DNA of 64,000 bases from Verrucomicrobiia bacterium (GTDB taxonomy: Bacteria; Verrucomicrobiota; Verrucomicrobiia; Verrucomicrobiales; DEV007), in assembly GCA_030427505.1 (NCBI GenBank), contig JAUICH010000016.1, positions 1 to 64,000 of the forward strand. The letters are read 5' to 3'. The notes under the pieces are model-generated. The model was not told the DNA's origin. It saw only the letters and a program-made list of their open reading frames with translations, and did not search any database. How positions within the stretch are numbered: the first letter of the stretch is position 1; each line of letters starts with the position of its first letter. Below, one piece after another: positions 8,099-15,514 of this stretch. Made by a program: the position numbers and the translations under genes.

Positions 8099-8845
8099 AT
8101 GGATCTCGAGATCATCCTTTGCGTTCCCGGCCCGTGGTGTGACCGACGCGAGCTCCTCGAGACCATCGTGGTCCGCAGTCAGGGCAAGTTCATGTTTGTG
8201 GGTGGAATTCTCGCATGCCCTACAGCGAAGGATCATGTTCCGCTTGATTTTGAGCCCCATACCGCAGCGATGGAGGAAGCATTTCGATGTGCCGGACAGG
8301 GAAAGATTTCGGCAAAAACTCTGGAAGCAATTGGTCAACACAAGGGAGTGGCCTACCTCCATTTCCCGATAGAGTTCATCGTTCAGCGAGAGCGGATCAA
8401 GATGTTCACCTCAATCCTTCGAGATTGCGGCGGCATAGGCATCAAGAACGAGATCTCCGGAATTGCCCACGAGTGGGATCGGTGGTTTGAGCTCATTGAG
8501 TCAGAGAACCTCTTCGACGCATATTGCGCCTGCATTGTGCTGGTGGCAGATGACGATGTTTACTACTCCTGCGGGATGCATCATTTCAACCTCTCCGAGG
8601 TGCAGATTTCACGTGCTTTCGAAATTCAGGAGGCGGCGAAGTTCATCAACGACTTCAACCTCTATCAATTGATCGAGGGGCCCAAGATTGCCGCTGGGCA
8701 TACGTTCGGCCTCACGCCTGACGGACCGAAGTTTCGGATTGGCCACGTCGCCGACGAGCGCCATGACTCCGAGGATCTATTTCACAATCCAGCGGGCGTC
8801 TGGTCACTCGAAGAGGTCGAACAAGCCGGAGCGCAGAGTCCCTGA
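8099..8845 (+). CDS. Cassette protein 4, DUF4261-like
   Basis: 248-residue soluble protein starting six bases after site 3. By eye it resembles a family of bacterial proteins (I believe annotated DUF4261) with a CxPGPWxDRxEL start, a FMFVGGILACPTAKDHVPLD segment, GIAHEWDRWFELIESENLFD, a DDDVYYSCGMHHFNLSEV stretch and a GVWSLEE end. No catalytic motif is evident. Members are often found near toxin, immunity or defence genes, so a protective role is possible but not shown here. It is the largest gene in the array and appears intact. Confidence 0.7.
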   Translation: MDLEIILCVPGPWCDRRELLETIVVRSQGKFMFVGGILACPTAKDHVPLDFEPHTAAMEEAFRCAGQGKISAKTLEAIGQHKGVAYLHFPIEFIVQRERIKMFTSILRDCGGIGIKNEISGIAHEWDRWFELIESENLFDAYCACIVLVADDDVYYSCGMHHFNLSEVQISRAFEIQEAAKFINDFNLYQLIEGPKIAAGHTFGLTPDGPKFRIGHVADERHDSEDLFHNPAGVWSLEEVEQAGAQSP

Positions 8846-8941
8846 CCCACCGCGAGTTCGATTGGTCATGGTCATTCCACTATCAACTCCCAGTCAAAGC
8901 CGCGCCCCCGGTCAGGGGGCCTGTGTCCGTTGACGTTAGCC
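8816..8941 (+). repeat. attC-like recombination site 4
   Basis: Ends GTCGAACAAGCC (from 8816) and TGACGTTAGCC (to 8941), 126 bp. Perfect arms CCCTGACC (8840-8847) and GGTCAGGG (8910-8917). Middle CCACCGCGAGTTCGATTGG is shared with site 7, marking a second subgroup. It overlaps the last 10 codons of the preceding gene. Confidence 0.75.
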
Positions 8942-8949
8942 GAAAAAAT

Positions 8950-9360
8950 ATGATTCAAGAACAACAGCCCGAGCCAAAGAAGGAACGATTCATCTTATTG
9001 AGAGTCGTGGTGGCCTTCTTCCTTTTTGGCATGGTCAAGAATCTAGTCGATATCGTGATCGATGATTATCACTTTGAATGGATTCTCTGGGTCAAATATT
9101 TTGGGCTGATTGTGGCGTGTGTATCTCTATTTCTGCTTTTTCGCTGGGGGTATTTTCTTTTCCTGGCTGTTGTTCTTTTTACGATCATTGCCTTTGCAGT
9201 TGTTGATCCCGATACGAGATCGGCGATGTTTCTCGGCTTGATCGGTCCGATCATAATTTCCGCTGTCGTCTTACCGAAGTGGAGGCGGCTTCGAGGGTGG
9301 CCATCCCCGACGGCGGCTAACGAGGCGGCGATGGACAAGCCCGATTCCGCTGCGAGTTGA
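8950..9360 (+). CDS. Cassette protein 5, small integral membrane protein
   Basis: 136 residues from the ATG at 8950. A GTG at 8923 in the same frame lies inside the attC-like site and is less likely. After a charged leader (MIQEQQPEPKKERF) come about four hydrophobic segments: FILLRVVVAFFLFGMVKNLV, WILWVKYFGLIVACVSLFLL, FRWGYFLFLAVVLFTIIAFA and AMFLGLIGPIIISAVVLPKW. The hydrophilic tail runs into the next attC-like site. No family is recognised; hydrophobic small proteins are frequent cargo of chromosomal integrons. Confidence 0.65.
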   Translation: MIQEQQPEPKKERFILLRVVVAFFLFGMVKNLVDIVIDDYHFEWILWVKYFGLIVACVSLFLLFRWGYFLFLAVVLFTIIAFAVVDPDTRSAMFLGLIGPIIISAVVLPKWRRLRGWPSPTAANEAAMDKPDSAAS

Positions 9361-9440
9361 TTGAGCCCACTGATTCGAATCCCCAATCTCCCATCGAGGC
9401 TTCGCTCCCGGATCGTGCTGCCATGCCTCTGACGTTAGCT
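9315..9440 (+). repeat. attC-like recombination site 5
   Basis: GGCTAAC (9315-9321) and GTTAGCT (9434-9440) pair at six of seven positions. Inner pairing GAGGC (9322-9326) with GCCTC (9425-9429), then ATGG (9331-9334) with CCAT (9421-9424) around a four-base bulge. 126 bp. Confidence 0.75.
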
Positions 9441-9450
9441 GAAGAAATCC

Positions 9451-9633
9451 ATGGCGAACTACCTTTGCATCTTTCCTGCTCCTGACTCTCACATCGACTT
9501 TCTGACGAAAAGCCTCAATAGCGGCGACATTACGAAGTCCTACTCCGATTCTCTTAGAGCGAAGATCGACAAATACCGCTCGGCACCTAACAAGGCGTCG
9601 TGGCCAATTCACACCCGCTCCGAGTCGAAGTAA
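9451..9633 (+). CDS. Cassette protein 6, short hypothetical, possibly truncated
   Basis: 60-residue reading frame starting 11 bp after site 5 (MANYLCIFPAPDSHIDFLTK start). The last 16 residues are encoded by the following attC-like site, leaving only about 44 residues of unique sequence, so this may be the N-terminal remnant of a longer gene. No domain is recognised and no signal peptide or membrane segment is evident. The call rests mainly on its position as the sole frame between two attC-like sites. Confidence 0.45.
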   Translation: MANYLCIFPAPDSHIDFLTKSLNSGDITKSYSDSLRAKIDKYRSAPNKASWPIHTRSESK

Positions 9634-9710
9634 TCTTCCTAGACTTCACATTCAACATTGTTTCGAGCTGGCGCTCTCCGGTGTGGGTCGGCTAGACTCG
9701 GACGTTCGCT
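9585..9710 (+). repeat. attC-like recombination site 6
   Basis: Left end ACCTAAC (9585-9591), which fits the classical RYYYAAC consensus, followed by AAGGC. Right end GTTCGCT (9704-9710). 126 bp. Arms CACACC (9610-9615) and GGTGTG (9680-9685). Confidence 0.7.
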
Positions 9711-9721
9711 CTGAAAAATCT

Positions 9722-10150
9722 ATGAAACCAACCATCCTAACTGCGGCACTTTTTTTTGTGCTATTTCTTCCGAGCTGCGTGATGTCCAACATGGAAGAGG
9801 GCCTGAACGCATTGAATGGCAAGCCCATCACAACAGCGGTCAGTGTTCTCGGCTATCCGGACGGGCAGCAAGAATTCGGAGGTGACAAGATTTACATCTG
9901 GTCCCGCAATTTCCAAAGTAGCTATACTCTTCCTCAGACGGCTACAACCACGGGATACGTTGGGAATACGCCAGTTTATGGGACGACCACCTATTATCAG
10001 ACCCACACTGCGAACTACAGTTGCAAGATCAAGCTGGCAGTCGGGCCAGACGATCGCATCAAACATTGGGAGTATCAAGGCAATCCGGGTGGATGCGGAG
10101 GTTACGCACGAAGCCTCAAAGCCTATGCCGACAGCCAGAAAACTGAATAG
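9722..10150 (+). CDS. Cassette protein 7, predicted lipoprotein
   Basis: 142 residues from the ATG at 9722, 11 bp after site 6. The signal peptide ends in a lipobox (FVLFLPSC, Cys near residue 19), so the mature protein should be lipid-anchored. The body has a short helix (NMEEGLNALNGKPITTAVSV), a GYPDGQQEFGGDKIYIWSR strand pair typical of small periplasmic beta proteins, a Tyr/Thr-rich linker (TTTGYVGNTPVYGTTTYYQT), and Cys residues in YSCKI and GGCGG that may form a disulfide. Related lipoproteins are common and uncharacterised. Confidence 0.7.
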   Translation: MKPTILTAALFFVLFLPSCVMSNMEEGLNALNGKPITTAVSVLGYPDGQQEFGGDKIYIWSRNFQSSYTLPQTATTTGYVGNTPVYGTTTYYQTHTANYSCKIKLAVGPDDRIKHWEYQGNPGGCGGYARSLKAYADSQKTE

Positions 10151-10275
10151 GCGAACAAGGCGTCGCTCTCAACACCTGCCCCGCCGCGAGTTCAAATCGC
10201 CATGGCCATTCCAACCTCAACCCACAGTCGAAGCCGCGCCCTTGGGCAGGCGTAGGAGGACTTTCACAATCGGCA
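10150..10275 (+). repeat. attC-like recombination site 7, right end decayed
   Basis: Left end GGCGAACAAGGCG at 10150. Arms CCTGCCC (10175-10181) and GGGCAGG (10244-10250) are perfect. At the expected position of the right box the sequence is AATCGGC (10268-10274), two changes from GTTCGGC. The middle matches site 4. The array ends here. Confidence 0.6.
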
Positions 10276-10511
10276 TCTTTTGATCTTGATCGTGAAAGGC
10301 TCATCTCCTGATTTAGCGGGGAGAGACCAAGGGGACGGAACGCGATCTCCGGGCGCGTTCGGGAATGGCCCTGGTAGGACCGCGAATTCTGGCTTTGGGG
10401 GTAAACTCCCGGTGCCTTCCTTTCCGCCGCTAAGGTGTCGTGAGCCCGGTTCGCGAGGTCCTCGCCCGGAGGTCGAGGGCCATGTCGTGTTTCGATTCCG
10501 GATTTGCTTCT

Positions 10512-12677
10512 TTATCGCCCTCCGAAAAATCGGCGCAGTTTTCCAAAAAGCCCCTCCGCCGGACGGCGTTTGGGTTCTTCCTGCTGGGTGAAGCTGTCCC
10601 GGTGATTGCCCTGGCAGACGCCTTGGGGGACCAAGTCTTGCGGCAGAGAAATCGCGTACGCTTGGCGGGTGTAGCGGGAGGCGCGCAGGCTGCATTCCCG
10701 GCAGAGACTGACGTTCACCAGTTCCACCGGCGATTGGAGAGCCTGCGCCTGGAATCTTTCCTCCGCCCCAGCGGTCTGCATGAGGTCCACCCATACCGGG
10801 AGGGCCAGGGTGCTGCCATACCCGCGTGACATGATGGTCTGGGGCCGGTCCAGGCCCACCCACACGCCCGTGGTGATCTTGTCGGTGAAGCCCACGAACC
10901 ACGCGTCCTTGTAGTCGTCCGTGGTGCCCGTTTTCCCATAGATCGGGCCCTCCATACCCAGGGTGCGGGCGCTGGCGCCGGTGCCGCGATTCATGACTTC
11001 TCCCAGCACGTCCGCGGTCAGCCAAGCCACGGAGGGTGGAAAGACGCGGTGGCTCAGGACCTTGGACTGGTAGATGACTTCACCCTCCGCCGTTTCGATA
11101 CGGTCGATCAGGTAGGGCCGTTTCCGTTCTCCCAGGTTGGGGAAGACGGTGAAGGCACTCGTCAGCGTGAGAGGCGTGGTTTCAAACGCGCCGATGAAAG
11201 AGACGGGCGACTCGGGAATGTTCTCGCCCAGGTTCAGGGCTCTGGCATAGGCCAGCACGTTTTCCACACCCGCCGTCATGCCCACCCGGATGCTCATGGT
11301 GTTGCGGGAGCGAACCAGGCCAATGCCGGCGGGTTGAAGGCCCAGGAACTTTCCGTCCGAGTTGCCGGGACTCCAGGTTTTCCCGTCGCCTCCGGGCATG
11401 GAGATCGGGTCGTCACTGACCAGCGTGCCGGGCATCAGCCCATTGGCGAAAGCGGCGGCATAGACAAAAGGCTTAAACGTGGAGCCGACCTGCCTTCTGG
11501 CCTGGGTGGCCCGGTTGTAGGGGCTGTCTCCAAAGTCCCGGCCTCCCACCATGGCCAGAATGCCTCCGGTTTGGTTGTCGATCGAAACGACCGCTCCCTG
11601 GAGATACTGGGTGTATTGCAGGCGTTCTTCCACTTGGTCCGCGCCTTTCTTGGGGTGGGGGAATCCTGGCTGGCTCTCCACTTCCGCGAGGTGGGCTTCC
11701 AGGGCTTCGGTGGCTTTCTTCTGCAGATGGGAGTCCAGCGTGGTGAAAACGCGTAGTCCGCCGCGGTCGATCCACTCCTGGTCCAGGTACACCTCCAGTT
11801 CATCGTGCACCGACTGAAGCGCGTAGTCCGCCGGCGCCAGACGCTGATCTGGTGGCCGCAGCCAGAGGGGCTCCTCGCGGGCGGCCGCTTCCTCTTCCTT
11901 GGTGATGTAGCGCTCGTGCACCATGCGGGCGAGGGTGTCGTTCCGTTGGCCCACCGCGGCCTCCACGTCGCGGAAAGGGGAAAACCGGCTGGGCGCCCGG
12001 ATAATGCCGGCCAGCATGGCGGCTTCGCTCAGGGTCAGTTCCGAGGCCGGCTTCATGAAAAAGCCCTGAGAGGCCCGCTCGATGCCGTACATCCCGGAGC
12101 CGAAGTAAATCCGGTTCACGTAGGATTCCAGGATCTCGTCCTTAGTGAACTCGCGCTCGATCCGCGCGGAAATGAAGGCCTCCAGCAGTTTCCGGTCAAA
12201 GCTTTGCTCCCGCATGCCGAAGGTATTCCGCGCCAGCTGCATGGTCAGCGTGCTGGCGCCCTCCGCAATCTCTCCGGCGCGAATGTTCTTCACCGCTGCC
12301 CGAATGACAGCGATGGGGTCGACTCCCTGGTGATCGTAAAAACGCGAATCTTCCCGGGAGAGCAGGGCATGGATGAAGTTTGGCGAAACGTTTTCCAGCG
12401 GAATGACCTGCCGGTTCTCGCCATGTCCCCAGACAGAGCCCAGCCGGTTCCCATCCCGATCCAGGATCTCGGTGCGTTCCCGCATGGCCTTGAGTTCGGA
12501 CAGGTCATATTGAGACGCCCGGTTCACATAGTAGAAATAGACGCCCACCCCAGCGGCCACGGAAAGACCGGCCATTACCAGGAGGAAAATCAGGAAGCCT
12601 CTGAAAAGCGGGGACCGGCGGGCGGTTTCAACCACCCAGGTGCCCGCGCCGCGGACCAATTTTATTGCTTTGTTCAT
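10512..12677 (-). CDS. Class A penicillin-binding protein (bifunctional transglycosylase/transpeptidase)
   Basis: 721 residues. N-terminal cytoplasmic tail and membrane helix (about 25-48, FRGFLIFLLVMAGLSVAAGV), then a GT51 glycosyltransferase domain (about 70-240) with EDSRFYDHQGVDP and the GASTLTMQLARN motif, then a transpeptidase domain (about 330-610) with the serine motif STFK near residue 395, SRN near 455 and GKTGTTDD near 579. It polymerises and cross-links peptidoglycan in the periplasm. A C-terminal segment with two Cys (LCRECSLRASR) and an Arg/Lys-rich end follows. Length and order match the PBP1A/1C group. Transcribed away from the next small gene and towards the end of the cassette array. 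Confidence 0.93.
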   Translation of the reverse strand: MNKAIKLVRGAGTWVVETARRSPLFRGFLIFLLVMAGLSVAAGVGVYFYYVNRASQYDLSELKAMRERTEILDRDGNRLGSVWGHGENRQVIPLENVSPNFIHALLSREDSRFYDHQGVDPIAVIRAAVKNIRAGEIAEGASTLTMQLARNTFGMREQSFDRKLLEAFISARIEREFTKDEILESYVNRIYFGSGMYGIERASQGFFMKPASELTLSEAAMLAGIIRAPSRFSPFRDVEAAVGQRNDTLARMVHERYITKEEEAAAREEPLWLRPPDQRLAPADYALQSVHDELEVYLDQEWIDRGGLRVFTTLDSHLQKKATEALEAHLAEVESQPGFPHPKKGADQVEERLQYTQYLQGAVVSIDNQTGGILAMVGGRDFGDSPYNRATQARRQVGSTFKPFVYAAAFANGLMPGTLVSDDPISMPGGDGKTWSPGNSDGKFLGLQPAGIGLVRSRNTMSIRVGMTAGVENVLAYARALNLGENIPESPVSFIGAFETTPLTLTSAFTVFPNLGERKRPYLIDRIETAEGEVIYQSKVLSHRVFPPSVAWLTADVLGEVMNRGTGASARTLGMEGPIYGKTGTTDDYKDAWFVGFTDKITTGVWVGLDRPQTIMSRGYGSTLALPVWVDLMQTAGAEERFQAQALQSPVELVNVSLCRECSLRASRYTRQAYAISLPQDLVPQGVCQGNHRDSFTQQEEPKRRPAEGLFGKLRRFFGGR

Positions 12678-12918
12678 GAATCAGCCGTCCGCGCGGGCCG
12701 GAAGAAAAAAGTAGCGTCGGAGTGTGTGGTTCGTTTGCGCCCTTCGGCTCTGCACCGGGGCACCATTGAAAACGTCTCACGATACCCCGTTCTATCTACT
12801 AAAACGATTGAAGCGTCCGATTGGGTCGGGTGGCTGGAGTCTGCCAGACAGCAATTTGCGGGCAGACTGGGCGATTTTTCTTGTCTCTCCTCCCTGGGCG
12901 GAGGACGTTCCTTAATAG

Positions 12919-13476
12919 GTGAAGCCAGAACCTTCCGACCAGGTGCGGCTGCAACGCGGGCCGCGCAAGAAGACTAAGAGATCTTCGCCAAACCTCCCCA
13001 TGTTGCCCTTCTTCCTATCGGCTGCCGGTGTGGCAATTTTCCTGGGTCTGACAGCGCTGGGAAGCCGGTTCATTATTCAGTGGTTGAGCAACCGGCCGGA
13101 CTCGAAGCCGGAGTGGGACCCCATTAAGGATGAAGACTTTCACAAGCCCTTTCCCGAGCCCGCCTCGCTGGCCATCGTGGTGGGGCTGGAGTACCTGCCG
13201 ATCGTGCTGGATAACCTCCGGGCTTTGATTGAAAAGGGCTTAGAGCGGCGCCATACCGAGAGCCTGCGCTACCGCATTGAAAACCACCGGCGCAATGAGA
13301 TACGGACCGCTGTCTACCCGGTAACCTACAATGGCACGGAGACCGATCTTCATCTCCAGTGGAGATGCCCCAGGCAAGATGAGGTGAGCTTTTTCGTTAT
13401 CGGGCTGCCGGAACTGGTGAACGATCTTCGGACCAGTCTGAAAAAAGTGCCCACCTGCGCGGCCGCGAAAGTGTGA
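12919..13476 (+). CDS. Hypothetical single-pass membrane protein
   Basis: 185 residues, GTG start at 12919 preceded by AATAGG. A basic N-terminus (about 25 residues, rich in Lys/Arg) leads into one hydrophobic helix (about 28-50, LPFFLSAAGVAIFLGLTALG). A soluble domain follows (PEPASLAIVVGLEYLPIVLD, HHRRNEIRTA-like segment, HLQWRCPRQDEVSFFVIGLP). I do not recognise a family. An ATG at 13000 could also serve but would begin right at the helix. Divergent from the penicillin-binding protein, with 240 bp between them. Confidence 0.65.
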   Translation: MKPEPSDQVRLQRGPRKKTKRSSPNLPMLPFFLSAAGVAIFLGLTALGSRFIIQWLSNRPDSKPEWDPIKDEDFHKPFPEPASLAIVVGLEYLPIVLDNLRALIEKGLERRHTESLRYRIENHRRNEIRTAVYPVTYNGTETDLHLQWRCPRQDEVSFFVIGLPELVNDLRTSLKKVPTCAAAKV

Positions 13477-13518
13477 GCGGAGCGAAACGGAGCCGCCGCA
13501 CCGGCGAAAGAAAGAAAA

Positions 13519-13556
13519 AAGACTGGGTTTCCCAGTAGAGAGGAAAACCCAGTCTT
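13519..13556 (-). terminator. Rho-independent terminator for the minus-strand gene upstream
   Basis: Perfect 12-bp arms AAGACTGGGTTT (13519-13530) and AAACCCAGTCTT (13545-13556). Read on the minus strand the hairpin is followed by a run of T with few interruptions (complement of 13506-13520). Confidence 0.85.
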
Positions 13557-13595
13557 AACCACAAACGGAGGTCCGGTGACTCGCCGGCCCGGTGC

Positions 13596-14194
13596 TTATG
13601 CAACTGCCATGGGGGAGGTCGTTTCTCCCACGGAAAATGTCAGATTGCTCGCCACTACTTCCTGAACTGAGCGCTTGCAGGATCCCACACAGGCGTTCAA
13701 CTCCAGCGGAAAGCCTTCTTCCAGGATGAATCCGGGATACAGGAAGGTTTCGCCGTGCACCCGGACGTTGCAGACGCAGTTCTTGCCGAACTTGTAGAGT
13801 AGGATGTTGCAGGAAATGGGGCTGTGGGGCACCAGCGGAGAGGTAGAGAGGTAGAGAGGTAGCCGATGACGCCTCCTCCATTGATCAAGTCGCCCACTTC
13901 GCCGGTAGCCGGGTGGATGGAAACCGCGATGCCGCGTTCGTTCGTGCGGTCCATGATCCCGAAGAACATCTTGTCCGAGATGTGACTGTGCTCCAGAGAA
14001 ACCGAAAGGGCGATCTGGACCGGATCGGACTCGAGACGGACAGACTTAACTTTCCGGATATTGAAATCGCTTACGCTCAGACAGCTTTGGATGGTATTCA
14101 TAGGCAAAATCTCGGCAGGTCCTTCCAGGGTGTGGGCTGTTCCCTGAGAAGCCGTAAGGGCAGGTAAGAAGTCCAAAATTTTGGAAGATTTCAT
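13596..14194 (-). pseudogene. Hypothetical protein gene, out of frame at an 8-bp tandem repeat
   Basis: Reading from the ATG at 14194 (MKSSKILDFLPALTASQGTA) the protein is coherent up to GGGVIGYLSTS, then the frame changes at three copies of AGAGGTAG (13839-13862). The natural continuation (PLVPHSPISCNILLYKFGKN, ending at the TAA at 13596) lies in another frame. With two copies instead of three the distance is 591 bp, exactly 197 codons, and the two halves join as GYLSTSPLVPHSPI. As sequenced, the product would be 165 residues with an unrelated end. Downstream is a strong terminator in the right orientation, so the gene is transcribed as a unit. Family not recognised; the central part has a faint SPRY-like look. 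Confidence 0.6.
13839..13862. repeat. 8-bp tandem repeat AGAGGTAG x3 inside a gene
   Basis: Three perfect contiguous copies. Unit length is not a multiple of three, so gain or loss of a copy switches the frame of the surrounding gene: in frame with two or five copies, out of frame with three as here. Confidence 0.85.
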
Positions 14195-14515
14195 AGGATG
14201 CTTCGCCGTAGAAGGTATTGAAATTATAGAAAATTTAACAAAGCGAGCCAAAAACCGCAAGCATAAATATGAAAATTATAAATAAATCCAAAATTTATGA
14301 ATACGTGTGAGTCTGAAGGTTAGGATCAGCGACGTGGACGCGTGAAGAGGTCTCTCCATGTTCCCGCCCTCCCAGCAGGGGCTCTCTGAATGCCGGGACA
14401 CGGTCCCTGAAAATCAAACCGGTTGGCATAAGAATCGCGGCGAAAATGGTTTCAGAGTCCGGGACATTGAGATTGTGGAGTTGGCGCGGAAAATGTTAAG
14501 ATACCTTAATTAGAT
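14195..14515. other. AT-rich intergenic region between divergent genes
   Basis: No reading frame of substance. The left third is strongly AT-rich (AAATATGAAAATTATAAATA), probably promoter DNA for the minus-strand gene. The right part leads into the Pho-box-like element of the phnG-like gene. Confidence 0.5.
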
Positions 14516-14531
14516 GTGCCGGAAAAGTCAC
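14516..14531 (+). promoter_or_regulatory. Pho-box-like element upstream of the phnG-like gene
   Basis: GTGCCGGAAAAGTCAC: half-sites GTGCC and GTCAC start 11 bp apart, the spacing of PhoB direct repeats. Lies 57 bp before the start codon. Weaker match than the pstS copy. Confidence 0.5.
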
Positions 14532-14588
14532 TGTTTTGCCCTTCAGGTGCTTAAATCTCCAGCAAAGCTGTAACCAAACATACAGCCT

Positions 14589-15071
14589 ATGAAATTCGAA
14601 GATATCTCCTCTAACTTCTGGTGTGTGGCTCTGGGAAGGTGCGATCGGGAGGATCTGGAAGCGGCAGTGGAATTGGAATCGGAACGGTACCTGATCCGGC
14701 GAATGCAGTTGTCAGAGAGTGGCCTCTACCTCCTGCAGATGGCTGACAGCGTGCAGGGGGATCCGTTTATTTTGGCGGACGTCCCGGTTTCCATGGCGTC
14801 GGTGGGACTTTACTGCCGGGAAGAGGACGACTTTCATTTGGGGACGGCGGTCATCATGCGGGACGATCCCGCGTTGGCTGAGTACATTGCGGTGGGAGAC
14901 GCGGTCCTGCGCAACCGGCTGGAGGGATGGGAGAGCTGGGCGGACCTGGTGGAGATCGGGATGATTAGGCTCAATCAGACCCGCAACGACCGGCGTGGAA
15001 TCTTGGCCCGCTCCCGGGTGGACTTGTCCATGCTTTCCCAGGCGGGTGAGAGCGAAGAAGAGCTGGACTAG
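14589..15071 (+). CDS. phnG: PhnG-like protein (carbon-phosphorus lyase complex subunit family)
   Basis: 160 residues, soluble. The order of motifs follows PhnG: R-leading helix then GLYLLQMAD, a QGDPFILADVPVSMASVGLY strand pair (PhnG: GEvxVTRAxVxL), LGTAVIMRDDPALAEYIAVG (GxxxxxGRDxxxAExxAxxDA) and a C-terminal ARSRVDLSMLSQAGE (PhnG: ASRVDFxxMxxGD). In the C-P lyase core PhnG pairs with PhnI and helps attach phosphonate to a nucleotide. No phnH, I, J, K, L or M gene is nearby, so this is an orphan in the window. Its position next to a phosphate porin and a Pho-box-like element supports a phosphate-stress role. Recognition is by motif reading only. Confidence 0.65.
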   Translation: MKFEDISSNFWCVALGRCDREDLEAAVELESERYLIRRMQLSESGLYLLQMADSVQGDPFILADVPVSMASVGLYCREEDDFHLGTAVIMRDDPALAEYIAVGDAVLRNRLEGWESWADLVEIGMIRLNQTRNDRRGILARSRVDLSMLSQAGESEEELD

Positions 15072-15087
15072 GGCTGGTTCAATAAAT
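15068..15087 (+). repeat. 20-bp perfect repeat, inverted copy at 6561-6580
   Basis: CTAGGGCTGGTTCAATAAAT overlaps the phnG-like stop codon and sits directly beside the dispersed hairpin repeat that follows. Confidence 0.6.
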
Positions 15088-15094
15088 AGGCGGA

Positions 15095-15184
15095 CCGCGG
15101 CTTCGGAAAATTCACCGTTTGCGGTGCTGATTCAGTCTTCCTTTCTCATTTGATTCCACGCGGTTCGGGGATCTGACCGCACAC
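15095..15184 (+). repeat. Diverged dispersed intergenic repeat, copy A (copy B at 63771-63858)
   Basis: Aligns with copy B over about 90 bp with few gaps (shared GGAAAATTC, GCTGATTC, TTCTCAT, CACAC). The core hairpin is ACCGTTTGCGGT here and GCCGCTTGCGGC in copy B, so the outer A-T pair has become G-C with pairing preserved. No transposase is linked to it. Confidence 0.65.
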
Positions 15185-15428
15185 CTTGGCTGCTGGCCAT
15201 TTGCCTGAGCGCCTGTGGTTCAACAGGTCGCAGAGTTCAGATCCGGCAAGGGGCGCCGAGTCAAACGGGGCATCCATTATTTTAAAAATTTCCCCAGCCA
15301 GGAGACGCGAAGTTTCACCGTTTTTTTCTGGCATTGTTCAAGCGACCTTATAAGGTCCCGCGCAGTCGCCAAACCGTGCACGCGGAGCGGCGGCTGGTAA
15401 CGCGCCGTCACATGAGCCTCAGGTAATT

Positions 15429-15444
15429 GTGACAGCAATGTTAC
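15429..15444 (+). promoter_or_regulatory. Pho-box-like element upstream of the phosphate porin
   Basis: GTGACAGCAATGTTAC: GTGAC and GTTAC 11 bp apart. On the other strand it reads GTAACATTGCTGTCAC, close to the enteric CTGTCA-N5-CTGTCA type. 70 bp before the start codon. Confidence 0.7.
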
Positions 15445-15514
15445 AACTCAACGGTGGTTTGCTTTCCCGTCAGGAAGTAAATAACCCGCGACTCAACTCA
15501 ACCAACAAAGCTTA

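Noticed and set aside
6987-10275. The regularly spaced repeats as a CRISPR array
   Set aside because: Spacing is gene-sized, the sites are about 125 bp, imperfect and palindromic, and no cas gene is present; attC-like sites explain them better.
11805-12977. 390-codon plus-strand frame opposite the penicillin-binding protein
   Set aside because: Antisense of a gene with all catalytic motifs intact.
13555-13881. 108-codon minus-strand frame across the 8-bp repeat
   Set aside because: Third frame over the same gene. The other two frames join smoothly when one repeat unit is removed.
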